Assembly: GCF_014201095.1 (NCBI RefSeq)
Contig: NZ_JACHDN010000001.1
Coordinates: forward strand, 62,001 to 126,000
DNA from: Cellulomonas hominis
GTDB taxonomy: Bacteria > Actinomycetota > Actinomycetes > Actinomycetales > Cellulomonadaceae
DNA length: 64,000 nt
Direction of reading: 5' to 3'
This document shows positions 1-10,354 of this stretch, piece after piece. A model generated the notes under the pieces. The model did no database searches, was not told the origin of the DNA, and saw only the letters and a list, made by a program, of their open reading frames with translations. The first letter of the stretch is position 1. The number at the start of each line of letters is the position of its first letter. A program made the translations under genes and the position numbers.

Positions 1-480
1 GCCAAGCTGCTCGTCACCGTGGCGGTCGTGATGGTCGCGTCGCTGCTGGGCGTGGCCCTCGCGTGGGCCGCCGGGACGCCGTGGTTCGAGCGCACCGGCA
101 TGTCGATCGACCCGACCCGCGCGGACGACCTGCGGATCCTCTGGGGCGTCCCGCTCTACCTCGGTGCGGCGACGGCCCTGGCGTTCGGCATCGGCGCGAT
201 CGTGCGCAGCTCTGCGGCGGGCATCGCGACCGTGCTGGGACTGCTGCTCGTCCTGGAGAACGGCCTCGGGGCGGTGCCGTGGGCGCCGCTGCAGACGTTC
301 GCCTCGTTCCTGCCTGCGAGCGCCGGCAACCGTCTGCTGCAGTCCGACGCGGTGGGGTCCGTCATCACCACGTCGAGCACGACGACGTTGTCACCCTGGG
401 AGGGCTACGGCGTGATGCTCGCCTGGGTCGCGGTGGTGCTGGTGGCCGCCTCGGTGCTGCTGCGCCGCCGGGATGCCTGA
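1..480 (+). CDS. ABC-2 type transporter permease, C-terminal part (5' truncated by window edge)
   Basis: The frame is open from base 1 to the TGA at 478-480, so the start lies outside the window. The visible ~159 residues hold several hydrophobic segments (about residues 1-22, 50-65, 72-90 and 135-155) and end in a positively charged LLRRRDA tail. This is the layout of the last membrane helices of an ABC-2 family permease. The histidine kinase gene follows after 26 bp, so the permease is probably co-transcribed with the two-component system, a common arrangement for drug or peptide efflux pumps. The substrate cannot be read from this fragment, and its ATPase would be upstream. Confidence 0.7.
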   Translation, partial: AKLLVTVAVVMVASLLGVALAWAAGTPWFERTGMSIDPTRADDLRILWGVPLYLGAATALAFGIGAIVRSSAAGIATVLGLLLVLENGLGAVPWAPLQTFASFLPASAGNRLLQSDAVGSVITTSSTTTLSPWEGYGVMLAWVAVVLVAASVLLRRRDA

Positions 481-506
481 CGCGCCAGGTCTGGGAGAGT
501 ACGGAC

Positions 507-1877
507 GTGGCTGCGCACGAAAGGACGGGTGTGGTCGAGGCACCCGCCCCGCCGACCTTCACCGAGCTGTCCGCGCGCCCCCTCGGACCGGTCCGCCGGT
601 TCCTGCGGCGGCGACCGGTGGTGGTGGACCTGCTCCTGGCCGCCGGCTTCGCGGGGTGGGCGCTGCTGGTGGGCGTCGGCGCGGACTCGATGTACTCCCT
701 GCACGCGCGGTTCGGCGGTGACCGGGTGCTGCAGATGCAGCTCGCCTCCCTCGGTCTGACGGCGGCGGGGGTGGTGGCGGTGCTGCTGCGGCGCCGCCGG
801 CCCGTGCCCGTGGCGGTCGCGATGACGCTGCTCGGCGTCGGCGCACTCGCGGCGACCGGCACCACGTCGGGCTTCGAGGTCGGGACGGCGGTCGCGCTGT
901 TCGCGGTCGCGACCCGGCGGGAGCCGCTCGTCACGTGGAGCGTCCTCGCCGGGACGGTCGCTGCGCTGCTCGTCGCCGCGTGGCTGCTCCCGCTGCCCCG
1001 CGTCGTCGGCTCCCTCATGGCGGGTCTCGACCCGGACGGGGGCGGCCGCGGGCTCGGCAGCACCGTCTGGTTCCAGACCGCCGCGCCGGTGCTCGTGCTC
1101 GCGCTGCTCGCCGTCGCGACGGGCACCAACGCGCGGAACCGGCGGCTCCACCTCGCGGCGTTCGTCGAGCAGGCGAACGCGCTGGCCCGCGAGCAGGAGC
1201 AGCGCGTGCAGCTCGCCCGCGCGTCGGAGCGCGCCGGCATCGCCCGCGAGATGCACGACGTCGTGGCGCACAGCGTCTCGGTGATGGTGACTCTCGGCGG
1301 TGGTGCGGCCGCTGCGCTGGACCAGGCGCCGGACCGGTCCCGGGCGGCGCTCCGCGAGCTGGTCGCGACGGGCCAGTCGGCGCTGCGGGACATGCGCCGG
1401 GTCCTGGACGTCCTGCACGAGGAGGCACCCGGCACGGGGGCAGCCTCGGGACCGCCGGTGGCGCCGCTCGCCCCGCAGCCCGGCACCGGGGACCTGGGCG
1501 CGCTCGCCGACCGGTTCCGCACCGCCGGCCTCGCGCTGGACGCGACCGGCCTCGACGACCGGGGCCTGGCGACGCTGCCCCCGGCCCTGCAGCTCGCCGT
1601 GTTCCGCATCGCCCAGGAGGCGCTGACCAACGTGCTGAGGCACGCGCCGGGGACCGCGGGCGCCGAGCTGGCCGTGCGCCGGACCGGCGTGTCGGTGGAG
1701 CTCGTCGTGACCGACCTGGGCGACGCACGTGCCGTCCCGGCGGGCACGGGCGCGGGCCGGGGCGTGCTCGGGATGCGGGAGCGCGCCGCGGCATTCGGCG
1801 GCGCTGTCGAGGCCGGACCGCACGAGTCCGGCTGGCGCGTCCGGGCCGTGCTGCCGCACGCGGAGGAGGGCGCATGA
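507..1877 (+). CDS. Sensor histidine kinase, NarL/LiaS-like (HisKA_3)
   Basis: A membrane sensor kinase of 456 residues. The N-terminal half has about five hydrophobic segments. It is followed by a HisKA_3 dimerisation/phosphoacceptor helix with the motif IAREMHDVVAHS (phospho-His about residue 250). The C-terminal ATPase domain shows an N-box-like AQEALTNVLRHA and the glycine-rich GRGVLGMRERA. GTG 507 is preferred because GGGAGAG lies 7 nt upstream; GTG 531 is an in-frame alternative. The stop overlaps the start of the response regulator (ATGA), so the pair is translationally coupled. The signal is unknown; cell-envelope stress or an antimicrobial handled by the upstream permease is an inference. 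Confidence 0.88.
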   Translation: MAAHERTGVVEAPAPPTFTELSARPLGPVRRFLRRRPVVVDLLLAAGFAGWALLVGVGADSMYSLHARFGGDRVLQMQLASLGLTAAGVVAVLLRRRRPVPVAVAMTLLGVGALAATGTTSGFEVGTAVALFAVATRREPLVTWSVLAGTVAALLVAAWLLPLPRVVGSLMAGLDPDGGGRGLGSTVWFQTAAPVLVLALLAVATGTNARNRRLHLAAFVEQANALAREQEQRVQLARASERAGIAREMHDVVAHSVSVMVTLGGGAAAALDQAPDRSRAALRELVATGQSALRDMRRVLDVLHEEAPGTGAASGPPVAPLAPQPGTGDLGALADRFRTAGLALDATGLDDRGLATLPPALQLAVFRIAQEALTNVLRHAPGTAGAELAVRRTGVSVELVVTDLGDARAVPAGTGAGRGVLGMRERAAAFGGAVEAGPHESGWRVRAVLPHAEEGA

Positions 1878-2548
1878 TCACGGTGCTGCTGGTGGACGAC
1901 CACCCACTGGTCCGCATGGGCTTCCGCCTCATGGTGGAGAGCGCCGGCGACCTGGAGGTCGTCGGCGAGGCAGGCGACGGGCGCACAGCCGTCCAGCAGA
2001 CGGCGGCCCTGCGGCCCCAGGTCGTCCTCATGGACGTGCGGATGCCGGGAACCGACGGGATCGAGGCCACGCGGGAGATCGTCACGGCCGACCCCCACGT
2101 GCGGGTGCTCGTCCTCACCACGTTCGACCTCGACGAGTACGCCTTCGCGGCGCTGCGGGCCGGCGCCAGCGGGTTCCTCGTGAAGGACGCCGCGCCCACC
2201 GAGCTGGTGGCGGCGGTGCGGACCGTCGCGGCGGGCGACGCGGTGGTCTCACCGCGCATCACCCGGCGGATGCTCGAGATGTTCGCCCGCGCCCTGCCCG
2301 CGCACGACGACCGGTCGGACGACGGCACGGACCCCCGGCTGGCCGTGCTGACCCCGCGGGAGCTCGAGGTGCTGCGCTGCGTCGGCGAGGGCCGCTCGAA
2401 CCGCGAGATCGCCGAGCAGCTGTACGTGTCGGAGGCGACGGTGAAGACCCACCTGGCCCGCATCCTGCCGAAGCTGGGGGCGCGCGACCGCGTCCAGGCC
2501 GTGGTTCTCGCCTACGAGACGGGACTCGTCCGCGTGGGCGGCGCCTGA
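1874..2548 (+). CDS. Response regulator, NarL/FixJ family
   Basis: This 224-residue protein has a receiver domain with the acidic pair DD (8-9), phospho-acceptor Asp54 in VVLMDVRMPG, Thr in LTTF and the conserved Lys in FLVKDAA. A C-terminal LuxR-type helix-turn-helix follows (LTPRELEVLRCVGEG, then SNREIAEQLYVSEATVKTH). It starts at ATG 1874 inside the stop codon of the kinase gene, so it is the cognate partner. It probably regulates the permease operon. No gene is seen between its stop and the tRNA at 2715. Confidence 0.92.
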   Translation: MITVLLVDDHPLVRMGFRLMVESAGDLEVVGEAGDGRTAVQQTAALRPQVVLMDVRMPGTDGIEATREIVTADPHVRVLVLTTFDLDEYAFAALRAGASGFLVKDAAPTELVAAVRTVAAGDAVVSPRITRRMLEMFARALPAHDDRSDDGTDPRLAVLTPRELEVLRCVGEGRSNREIAEQLYVSEATVKTHLARILPKLGARDRVQAVVLAYETGLVRVGGA

Positions 2549-2714
2549 CCACTCCCGCGGCCGCCCGGCCACCAGGTCGACGCATCGGCCGCTTCGTCCT
2601 CGTCCAGCCGGTGCCCGGCGACCGAGCCCGCGAGGTATCCGGCGTCCGCGGAGACCGTCTCGGCCAGGGGCGCGGGCATGCTCGCTCTGATCGCACGAAC
2701 GTACCTGGGTCGGG

Positions 2715-2788
2715 TGGGCCCGGCCGGTCTCGAACCGGCGACCTCCGCGGTGTAAGCGCGGCGCTCTGACCAACTGAGCTACAGGCCC
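2715..2788 (-). tRNA. tRNA-Val (anticodon TAC)
   Basis: Read on the minus strand, the 74-nt sequence folds as a standard cloverleaf. The acceptor stem GGGCCTG pairs with CGGGCCC, the D arm contains AGCTCAGTTGG, the anticodon loop is CTTACAC (anticodon TAC) and the T arm contains GGTTCGAGACC. The CCA end is not encoded; CCC follows the discriminator A. Confidence 0.95.
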
Positions 2789-2822
2789 TCGTCTGCGGTG
2801 CGTCAGCCTACCGGGGCGTGCG

Positions 2823-3284
2823 TCACAGCCCGGCCACGGCCTCCCGGTACGCCGCGAACGGCCGCGCCACGCCCCCGGGGTGCACCAGCGACCACCGCAC
2901 GACCCCGTCGCCGTCCAGCAGGAACGACCCCCGCCGCGCGGCCCCCGACGCCTCGTCGAGCACCCCGTAGGCGCGCGCCGCCGCGCCGTGCGGCCAGAAG
3001 TCGGACAGCACCGGGAACGTCAGCCCCTCCTGCTCGGCCCAGGCCCGCAGTGCGGGCGCGGGGTCGCAGGACGCGGCGACCACGCGCACGCCGGCGTCGC
3101 CCAGCTCGCCGAGCCCGGCCTGCAGCTCGCCGAGCTCGGACGTGCACGTGCGCGTGAACGCGTAGGGCACGAAGACGAGCAGCGTCGACTGCTCCCCCGC
3201 CCCGCCGACCGCCACCGGCGTGCCGTGCGTGTCGGGCAGGGTCAGGCGCGGCGCCCGGTCACCGGCGCCGAGCGGCGACGTCAG
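2823..3284 (-). CDS. Peroxiredoxin (AhpE/BCP-type thiol peroxidase)
   Basis: About 153 residues with a thioredoxin fold. The peroxidatic site reads PYAFTRTCTSEL (P-x3-T-x2-C pattern). The downstream AASCDPAPALRAWAEQEGL and FPVLSDFWP are typical of AhpE/bacterioferritin-comigratory proteins that reduce H2O2 or organic hydroperoxides. No ATG, GTG or TTG lies at a sensible position in frame. The best start is CTG at 3282-3284, which overlaps the TGA of the upstream DUF3052 gene as CTGA and gives the family-like beginning (M)[17 protein letters not shown]. The start is therefore an inference. It is the second gene of a two-gene minus-strand operon. Confidence 0.85.
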   Translation of the reverse strand: MTSPLGAGDRAPRLTLPDTHGTPVAVGGAGEQSTLLVFVPYAFTRTCTSELGELQAGLGELGDAGVRVVAASCDPAPALRAWAEQEGLTFPVLSDFWPHGAAARAYGVLDEASGAARRGSFLLDGDGVVRWSLVHPGGVARPFAAYREAVAGL

Positions 3285-3700
3285 CGCCCCCGGCCGCGGC
3301 TGCCGAGCCGGGTGGCCGACCAGTCGCCCGCGATGGAGAACGTGCTGGTCGCGTGGAGGCCCGCCGTGGTGGCGGCCTCCTCGATGTCGTCGTGCCCCAC
3401 GTGCCCGCCGCGGCCCGGCTTCGGCGTGAGGACCCAGATCTGCCCGCCGTCGTCGAGGACCGTCATGGCGTCCATGAGCGTGTCCGCGAGATCGCCGTCC
3501 TCGTCCCGGAACCAGATGACCACGCCGTCGACCACGTCGTCGTAGTCCTCGTCGACCAGCTCGGCCCCGGTGATGTCCTCCACGCCGGAGCGCAGGTCCT
3601 CGTCGACGTCGTCGTCGTACCCGAACTCCTGGACCACCTGCCCCGCGGTGAACCCGAGACGACCCGCCCCCTGCGGGGTGTCGCCCGTGCTGGATGCCAC
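3281..3700 (-). CDS. DUF3052 family protein
   Basis: A small acidic protein of about 139 residues found across Actinomycetota. It contains the typical [22 protein letters not shown] segment near its N-terminus, an acidic [23 protein letters not shown] stretch and the [14 protein letters not shown] block. GTG 3698-3700 is chosen as the start; GGAAGG lies a little far upstream and an ATG at 3770-3772 would add 24 atypical residues. Its function is not established; it often sits beside the pyruvate dehydrogenase E1 gene, as here. The peroxiredoxin gene is coupled to its stop. Confidence 0.8.
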   Translation of the reverse strand: MASSTGDTPQGAGRLGFTAGQVVQEFGYDDDVDEDLRSGVEDITGAELVDEDYDDVVDGVVIWFRDEDGDLADTLMDAMTVLDDGGQIWVLTPKPGRGGHVGHDDIEEAATTAGLHATSTFSIAGDWSATRLGSRGRGR

Positions 3701-4143
3701 GTCCCGAACCGTTCCTTCCGTCTGCGCCGCCGGTGCGGCGGCCTGCCGTTCGATCACCGAACGGTAGCCCACCGCACGCCCCCGTGGCGTGGCAAGTCAC
3801 CCGCGGCGCGCGACGGCGGCGCCCCTGGTCACCGTGCGGACGCCGGGACCCGGAGGGCGGCGGACAGCATCCGGGACGCGTGGCCCACGATGCGGGCGGC
3901 CGGACGGCCCTCGCAGGGCCTCTGACGTGCCCGGACGTGACCCGGACCACGCCCCGGCGGCCCGATTGTCACCGACGTCACGCAACCCGGGAGCCCGACT
4001 GGGAGACTTTCGCCCCCGGGACGACGGACAATGGTCCTACTACCCGCCCGCGGCGAGCGCACCGGAACGTGGCGCGCACGTCGGCGGGCCGAGATGCGCA
4101 CCGGGGCCGACCGGCCCCCCGCGTGGAGAGGCGAGGAGCACTG
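3701..4143. promoter_or_regulatory. Divergent intergenic region between DUF3052 and aceE
   Basis: These 443 bp lack a convincing gene and must carry the promoters of both divergent units. A perfect 7-bp inverted repeat CCGTTCG-N5-CGAACGG lies at 3746-3764, close to the DUF3052 side. A second symmetric stretch TGTCACCGACGTCACG lies near 3967. A GAGGAG ribosome site for aceE lies at 4133-4138. No clear -10/-35 pair can be fixed by eye. Long reading frames run through it, but they are extensions of aceE or antisense shadows. Confidence 0.45.
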
Positions 4144-6885
<2,742 letters not shown>

Positions 6886-6907
6886 CCCGCACCCCGGCCT
6901 GACGGCG

Positions 6908-6940
6908 ACGGGCCCCGCACCGAGCAGGTGCGGGGCCCGT
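6908..6940 (+). terminator. Rho-independent-type terminator of aceE
   Basis: A perfect 14-bp stem (ACGGGCCCCGCACC / GGTGCGGGGCCCGT) with a 5-nt loop starts 23 bp after the aceE stop. There is no long U tract, as is common in high-GC actinobacteria. Confidence 0.85.
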
Positions 6941-7031
6941 CGTCGTCGGTGATGCGCTCCTGCCGCCGCGGGTGGTGCGCCCGTCGCGAGAACGCCCCGG
7001 GGCGCGCCCGGGCGTCGCCCGCGCGGCGGGC

Positions 7032-7101
7032 GCCGAGATCGGCACTCCGCGCCGAGATCGGCAGCCCCGGCGACCGATCTCGGCGCGGACGACCGATCTC
7101 G
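7032..7101. repeat. Nested palindromic intergenic element
   Basis: A perfect 15-bp inverted repeat, CCGCGCCGAGATCGG at 7047-7061 and its complement at 7074-7088 around a 12-nt loop. It is flanked by further copies of the arms (GCCGAGATCGG at 7032-7042 and CCGATCTCG at 7093-7101), so the same motif occurs twice in each orientation. It lies between aceE and the convergent gene at 7203-7883. It resembles a REP-like element and could also act as a bidirectional terminator for the minus-strand gene. Confidence 0.7.
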
Positions 7102-7202
7102 ACGCCCTGCACGACCCCGCGGTCGCGCCGGGGACGTGAGGCGCGGGTACCCGGGCGCCGTGGGGCGCCCTCGCACCAACGCCGGCGGCCGGGCGGCGGG
7201 CG

Positions 7203-7883
7203 TCAGGCGCCCGCGTGCCGCTCGGCCTGCTCGACCAGGCGGGTCAGCTCCCGCCGGAGGTGCGCGATGTCGTCCTGCTTCGGGTACAGGTCCAGCGACG
7301 CCAGGTGCTGCTTCGCGTCGAGCGGCCGCCCTGCCTCGACCGCGGCGAGCACGAGCTCGCGCCCGACCTCCGGGTCGTGCTCGCGGGGGTGCCAGTGCCC
7401 GGTGCCGAGGGACAGCGCGTCGACCGGGAGCCCGGCCTCGCGCAGCAGCCGCAGGCCGGCGACGAGCGCCCGGCCGGAGGGGTCCCGCTCGGCGGCGGTG
7501 GTGAGGCGGCGGACGGTGCCCTCGAGGTCGTCGCGCACGGACAGCCGCGCGACCTCGACCAGGGGGTACCAGGCGCGGGGGTTCCCGGCGAGCTCCTCGC
7601 CGAGGGACCACACGGCGAGGTCGGCGGCGCGCTGCTTCTCGGCGTCGTCGGCCTCGGCGGTCAGCGGGTCGTCGTCGGAGCCGGTGACGGCGTGCCGGCG
7701 GACGATCTCGGCCAGCGCGGCGAACGCCCGCTCGTCGTTGGGGTCGTCGCCGAGGCGGGAGCGCAGGGCGTCCTCCTGCGGGAGGTCACCGTGCCGCGGG
7801 GCGCCCGTGGGCCGGCGCGCCCCGACACGGGACGTGGGTGCGGGTCGGCCCAGGAGTCGGCGCAGTCGGGACAGCAGTGCCAT
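7203..7883 (-). CDS. Hypothetical TPR-like helical protein
   Basis: A 226-residue soluble protein with no catalytic motif that I recognise. After a basic N-terminus (MALLSRLRRLLGR) and a low-complexity linker come regularly spaced helical segments rich in Ala, Leu and Arg. Examples are NDERAFAALAEIVRRHA, AADLAVWSLGEELAGNPRAWYPLVEVARL and EVGRELVLAAVEAGRPLDAKQHLASL. This suggests tetratricopeptide-like repeats and a scaffolding or interaction role. It is transcribed convergently with aceE and divergently from the PucR-type regulator gene at 7998. The start ATG is 114 bp from that regulator start, so the two promoters are close. Confidence 0.6.
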   Translation of the reverse strand: MALLSRLRRLLGRPAPTSRVGARRPTGAPRHGDLPQEDALRSRLGDDPNDERAFAALAEIVRRHAVTGSDDDPLTAEADDAEKQRAADLAVWSLGEELAGNPRAWYPLVEVARLSVRDDLEGTVRRLTTAAERDPSGRALVAGLRLLREAGLPVDALSLGTGHWHPREHDPEVGRELVLAAVEAGRPLDAKQHLASLDLYPKQDDIAHLRRELTRLVEQAERHAGA

Positions 7884-7958
7884 GGATCGACACTATCCGC
7901 TGCACCCGTCGCGCACTGGTCGAACGACCGGCGGTGGCCGGCGACGCGGGCGCGGTCT

Positions 7959-7975
7959 TTGTCGGTTCCCCACAA
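7959..7975. promoter_or_regulatory. Palindromic operator shared with the fabD promoter (copy 1)
   Basis: The 17-mer TTGTCGGTTCCCCACAA has TTGT/ACAA ends and is followed by GCC. It lies 22 bp before the start of the PucR-type regulator gene. The same arrangement, TTGT-N9-ACAAGCC, is found in front of fabD at 9293. A likely -10 box TATGCT follows at 7986-7991. Binding by the regulator itself is an inference. Confidence 0.6.
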
Positions 7976-7997
7976 GCCCAGCACCTATGCTCGCCCC

Positions 7998-9281
7998 ATG
8001 GCCGACCCCAGCCGCACCGCCGCGACGCCCGCAGCCCAGCCCAGCCCCCCGCCCGCGCCCCCCGGCGACGCCGACGGCCTGTCCCCCGCCCGCACCCGCA
8101 CCCGCGCCGGCCGGATTGCCACCGCCCCGGACGCCAGCAACGGCGAGACGCTGCGCCGGGTCCGGGACGGCAGCGGCGTGCTCGCGGCGGCGGCGATGCG
8201 CCGGCTGGACGAGGACCTGGACTGGTACCGGGCGCTGCCCGCGGACGACCGGTCCTGGGTCGGGCTGGTCGCGCAGGCCGGCATCACGGCGTTCGTGACC
8301 TGGTTCGCCGATCCCTCCAAGCCGCCGCACGGCGTCGGGGAGATCTTCGCGACCGCCCCGCCGGAGCTCACGCGCTCCATCTCGCTGCAGCACACGCTGC
8401 AGCTGGTGCGGGTCGTGGTGGACGTGGTCGAGGCGCACGCCGACCGGCTGGCGGCCCCGGGCGGCGAGCGCGACCTGCTCGAGGCGGTGCTGCGCTACTC
8501 CCGCGAGGTGGCGTTCTCGGCGGCCGAGGTCTACGCCCGCGCCGCGGAGGTGCGCGGCGCGTGGGACGCCCGGCTCGAGGCGCTGGTCGTGGACGCGCTG
8601 CTGCGCGGGGACGTCGACGACTCGCTGCGCTCCCGGGTCGCGGCGCTCGGCTGGTCCGGGCGCGGGCGGACGCTCGTCGTCGTGGGCACGACCGCCTCCC
8701 CGCTGGACGACGTGCGGACCTCGGACCTGCGCCGCGCGACCCGGCGGGCCGCCGACGACGCGCTCGTCGGCATCCAGGGCGACCGGCTCGTGGTGTTCCT
8801 CGGCGGCACGGGCGACCTGCGCGAGGCCGCCGCGGGGCTGCTGCCGCGGTTCGGGCCCGGGCCCGTGGTGCTCGGCCCCACCGGCGACGACCTCGCCGAC
8901 GCCGCCCGGTCCGCCCGCGCCGCGCTGGCCGGGCTGGCGGCCGTGCACGCGTGGCCGCAGGCGCCCCGCCCGGTGCTCGCGGACGACCTGCTGCCGGAGC
9001 GCGTGCTGGTCGGGGACGCGTCCGCGCGGGCGGTGCTGGTGCAGCAGGCGTACGTGCCGCTGCTCGCCAGCACGGGCTCGCTGCTCGAGACCCTGACCGC
9101 GTACCTGGCGGCCGGCCGCTCGCTGGAGGCCGCGGCCCGCACCCTGTACGTGCACCCGAACACCGTCCGGTACCGCCTGCGGCGCGTCGCCGAGGTCACC
9201 GGCTGGGACCCGCTGGACGCCCGGGAGGCGTACGTGCTGCAGCAGGCCCTCGCGGTGGGCCGCCTGGACCACCCCGCCTGA
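7998..9281 (+). CDS. fasR: PucR-family transcriptional regulator of fatty acid synthesis (FasR-like)
   Basis: A 427-residue cytosolic regulator. The N-terminus to about residue 55 is Pro/Ala-rich. The middle lacks a recognisable ligand domain. The C-terminus carries the PucR-type helix-turn-helix LLETLTAYLAAGRSLEAAARTLYVHPNTVRYRLRRVAEVTG. A PucR-like protein in this position, directly before fabD-fabH-acpP-fabF, is known in Streptomyces as FasR, an activator of that operon; the assignment rests on this synteny. The ATG at 7998 follows TATGCT by 6 nt with no Shine-Dalgarno sequence, so the transcript is probably leaderless. Palindrome copies before this gene and before fabD suggest autoregulation and control of fab. 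Confidence 0.82.
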   Translation: MADPSRTAATPAAQPSPPPAPPGDADGLSPARTRTRAGRIATAPDASNGETLRRVRDGSGVLAAAAMRRLDEDLDWYRALPADDRSWVGLVAQAGITAFVTWFADPSKPPHGVGEIFATAPPELTRSISLQHTLQLVRVVVDVVEAHADRLAAPGGERDLLEAVLRYSREVAFSAAEVYARAAEVRGAWDARLEALVVDALLRGDVDDSLRSRVAALGWSGRGRTLVVVGTTASPLDDVRTSDLRRATRRAADDALVGIQGDRLVVFLGGTGDLREAAAGLLPRFGPGPVVLGPTGDDLADAARSARAALAGLAAVHAWPQAPRPVLADDLLPERVLVGDASARAVLVQQAYVPLLASTGSLLETLTAYLAAGRSLEAAARTLYVHPNTVRYRLRRVAEVTGWDPLDAREAYVLQQALAVGRLDHPA

Positions 9282-9292
9282 GACGCCCGGAG

Positions 9293-9309
9293 TTGTGGGA
9301 GCCGCACAA
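9293..9309. promoter_or_regulatory. Palindromic operator in the fabD promoter (copy 2)
   Basis: TTGTGGGAGCCGCACAA, followed by GCC, matches copy 1 at 7959 in both ends and the GCC extension. It lies 67 bp before the fabD start, in the 95-bp gap after the regulator gene. It is a likely activator or repressor site for the fab operon. Confidence 0.6.
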
Positions 9310-9376
9310 GCCGTGCATCCCAGGTTGGTACGCGTCGTGAGCGGGCGGGGGCGCGGACGCCGGGCAGAGTGGTCGG

Positions 9377-10354
9377 GTGCTCGCGATCGTCTGCCCCGGA
9401 CAGGGCGCCCAGACCCCCGGCATGCTCGCCCCCTGGCTCGAGCTGCCCGGCACCGCCGACCGCCTGGCGGTCCTCTCGGAGGCCGCGGGCGTCGACCTGC
9501 TGACCCACGGGACGACCTCCGACGCCGACACGATCCGGGACACCGCGGTGGCCCAGCCGCTGATCGTGTCGACGTCCCTGCTGGCGCTGCGGGCGCTGGA
9601 GGACGAGGGGCCCGTGGCCGTCGGCGCGACCGCCGGCCACTCGGTCGGTGAGTTCGCCGCGGCGGCCGTCGCGGGCGTGTTCGACGACGCCGGCGCCGTC
9701 GGCCTGGTGTCGCACCGCGCGCGGTTCATGGCGGAGGCCGCCGCGGCCGAGCAGACCGGCATGACCGCCGTGCTCGGCGGCGACCCGGACGAGGTCGCCG
9801 CGGCGATCGAGGCGGCCGGCCTGTGGCCCGCGAACGTCAACGGCGGCGGCCAGACGGTCGCGGCGGGCTCGCTCGAGGCGATCGCCCGGTTCGCCGAGAA
9901 CCCGCCGGCCCGCGCCCGCGTGGTGCCGCTGCAGGTGGCCGGCGCGTTCCACACCCCCTACATGCAGGGCGCGCTGGAGGCGTTCGGCGCCGTCGCCGCG
10001 GGCTGGCCGAGCGCCGCGCCGCGCACCGCGCTGCTGAGCAACGCCGACGGCGCCGCCTACGGTTCCGACGCGACGGGCGCCGACGTGGTGGCCCGCCTGG
10101 TCTCCCAGATCGCCTCCCCGGTGCGCTGGGACCTGTGCCAGGCCACGCTCGCCGAGCTCGGCGTCACCGGCCTGCTGGAGCTCGCCCCCGGTGGTGTGCT
10201 CAAGGGCCTGGCGCGGCGTAGCCTGCCCGGGGTGGAGACGGTCGCGATCACCTCGCCGGCCGACCTGCCCGCCGCCCGGGACCTGGTGGCCCGCCACGCG
10301 GGCGGATCCCTCGCGCCCGACCCGACCGACGACTCCCGGGAGACCGCCCAGTGA
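9377..10354 (+). CDS. fabD: Malonyl-CoA:ACP transacylase
   Basis: A 325-residue cytosolic enzyme that loads malonyl groups from CoA onto ACP for type II fatty acid synthesis. It shows the N-terminal CPGQGAQTPGML oxyanion motif, the nucleophile elbow GHSVGE (Ser89) and GAFHTPYM containing the catalytic His about residue 196. The GTG start gives the usual family beginning. Its stop overlaps the GTG of fabH (GTGA). It is the first gene of the fab operon and follows the putative operator at 9293. Confidence 0.96.
   Translation: MLAIVCPGQGAQTPGMLAPWLELPGTADRLAVLSEAAGVDLLTHGTTSDADTIRDTAVAQPLIVSTSLLALRALEDEGPVAVGATAGHSVGEFAAAAVAGVFDDAGAVGLVSHRARFMAEAAAAEQTGMTAVLGGDPDEVAAAIEAAGLWPANVNGGGQTVAAGSLEAIARFAENPPARARVVPLQVAGAFHTPYMQGALEAFGAVAAGWPSAAPRTALLSNADGAAYGSDATGADVVARLVSQIASPVRWDLCQATLAELGVTGLLELAPGGVLKGLARRSLPGVETVAITSPADLPAARDLVARHAGGSLAPDPTDDSRETAQ

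Noticed and set aside
365..2098. Long antisense ORFs over the histidine kinase and response regulator
   Set aside because: They are mirror frames of real genes in high-GC DNA, with Arg/Ser/Pro-rich products and no domain.
2549..2714. Possible gene remnant between the response regulator and tRNA-Val
   Set aside because: The frames are short or composition-driven; no start signal or motif found.
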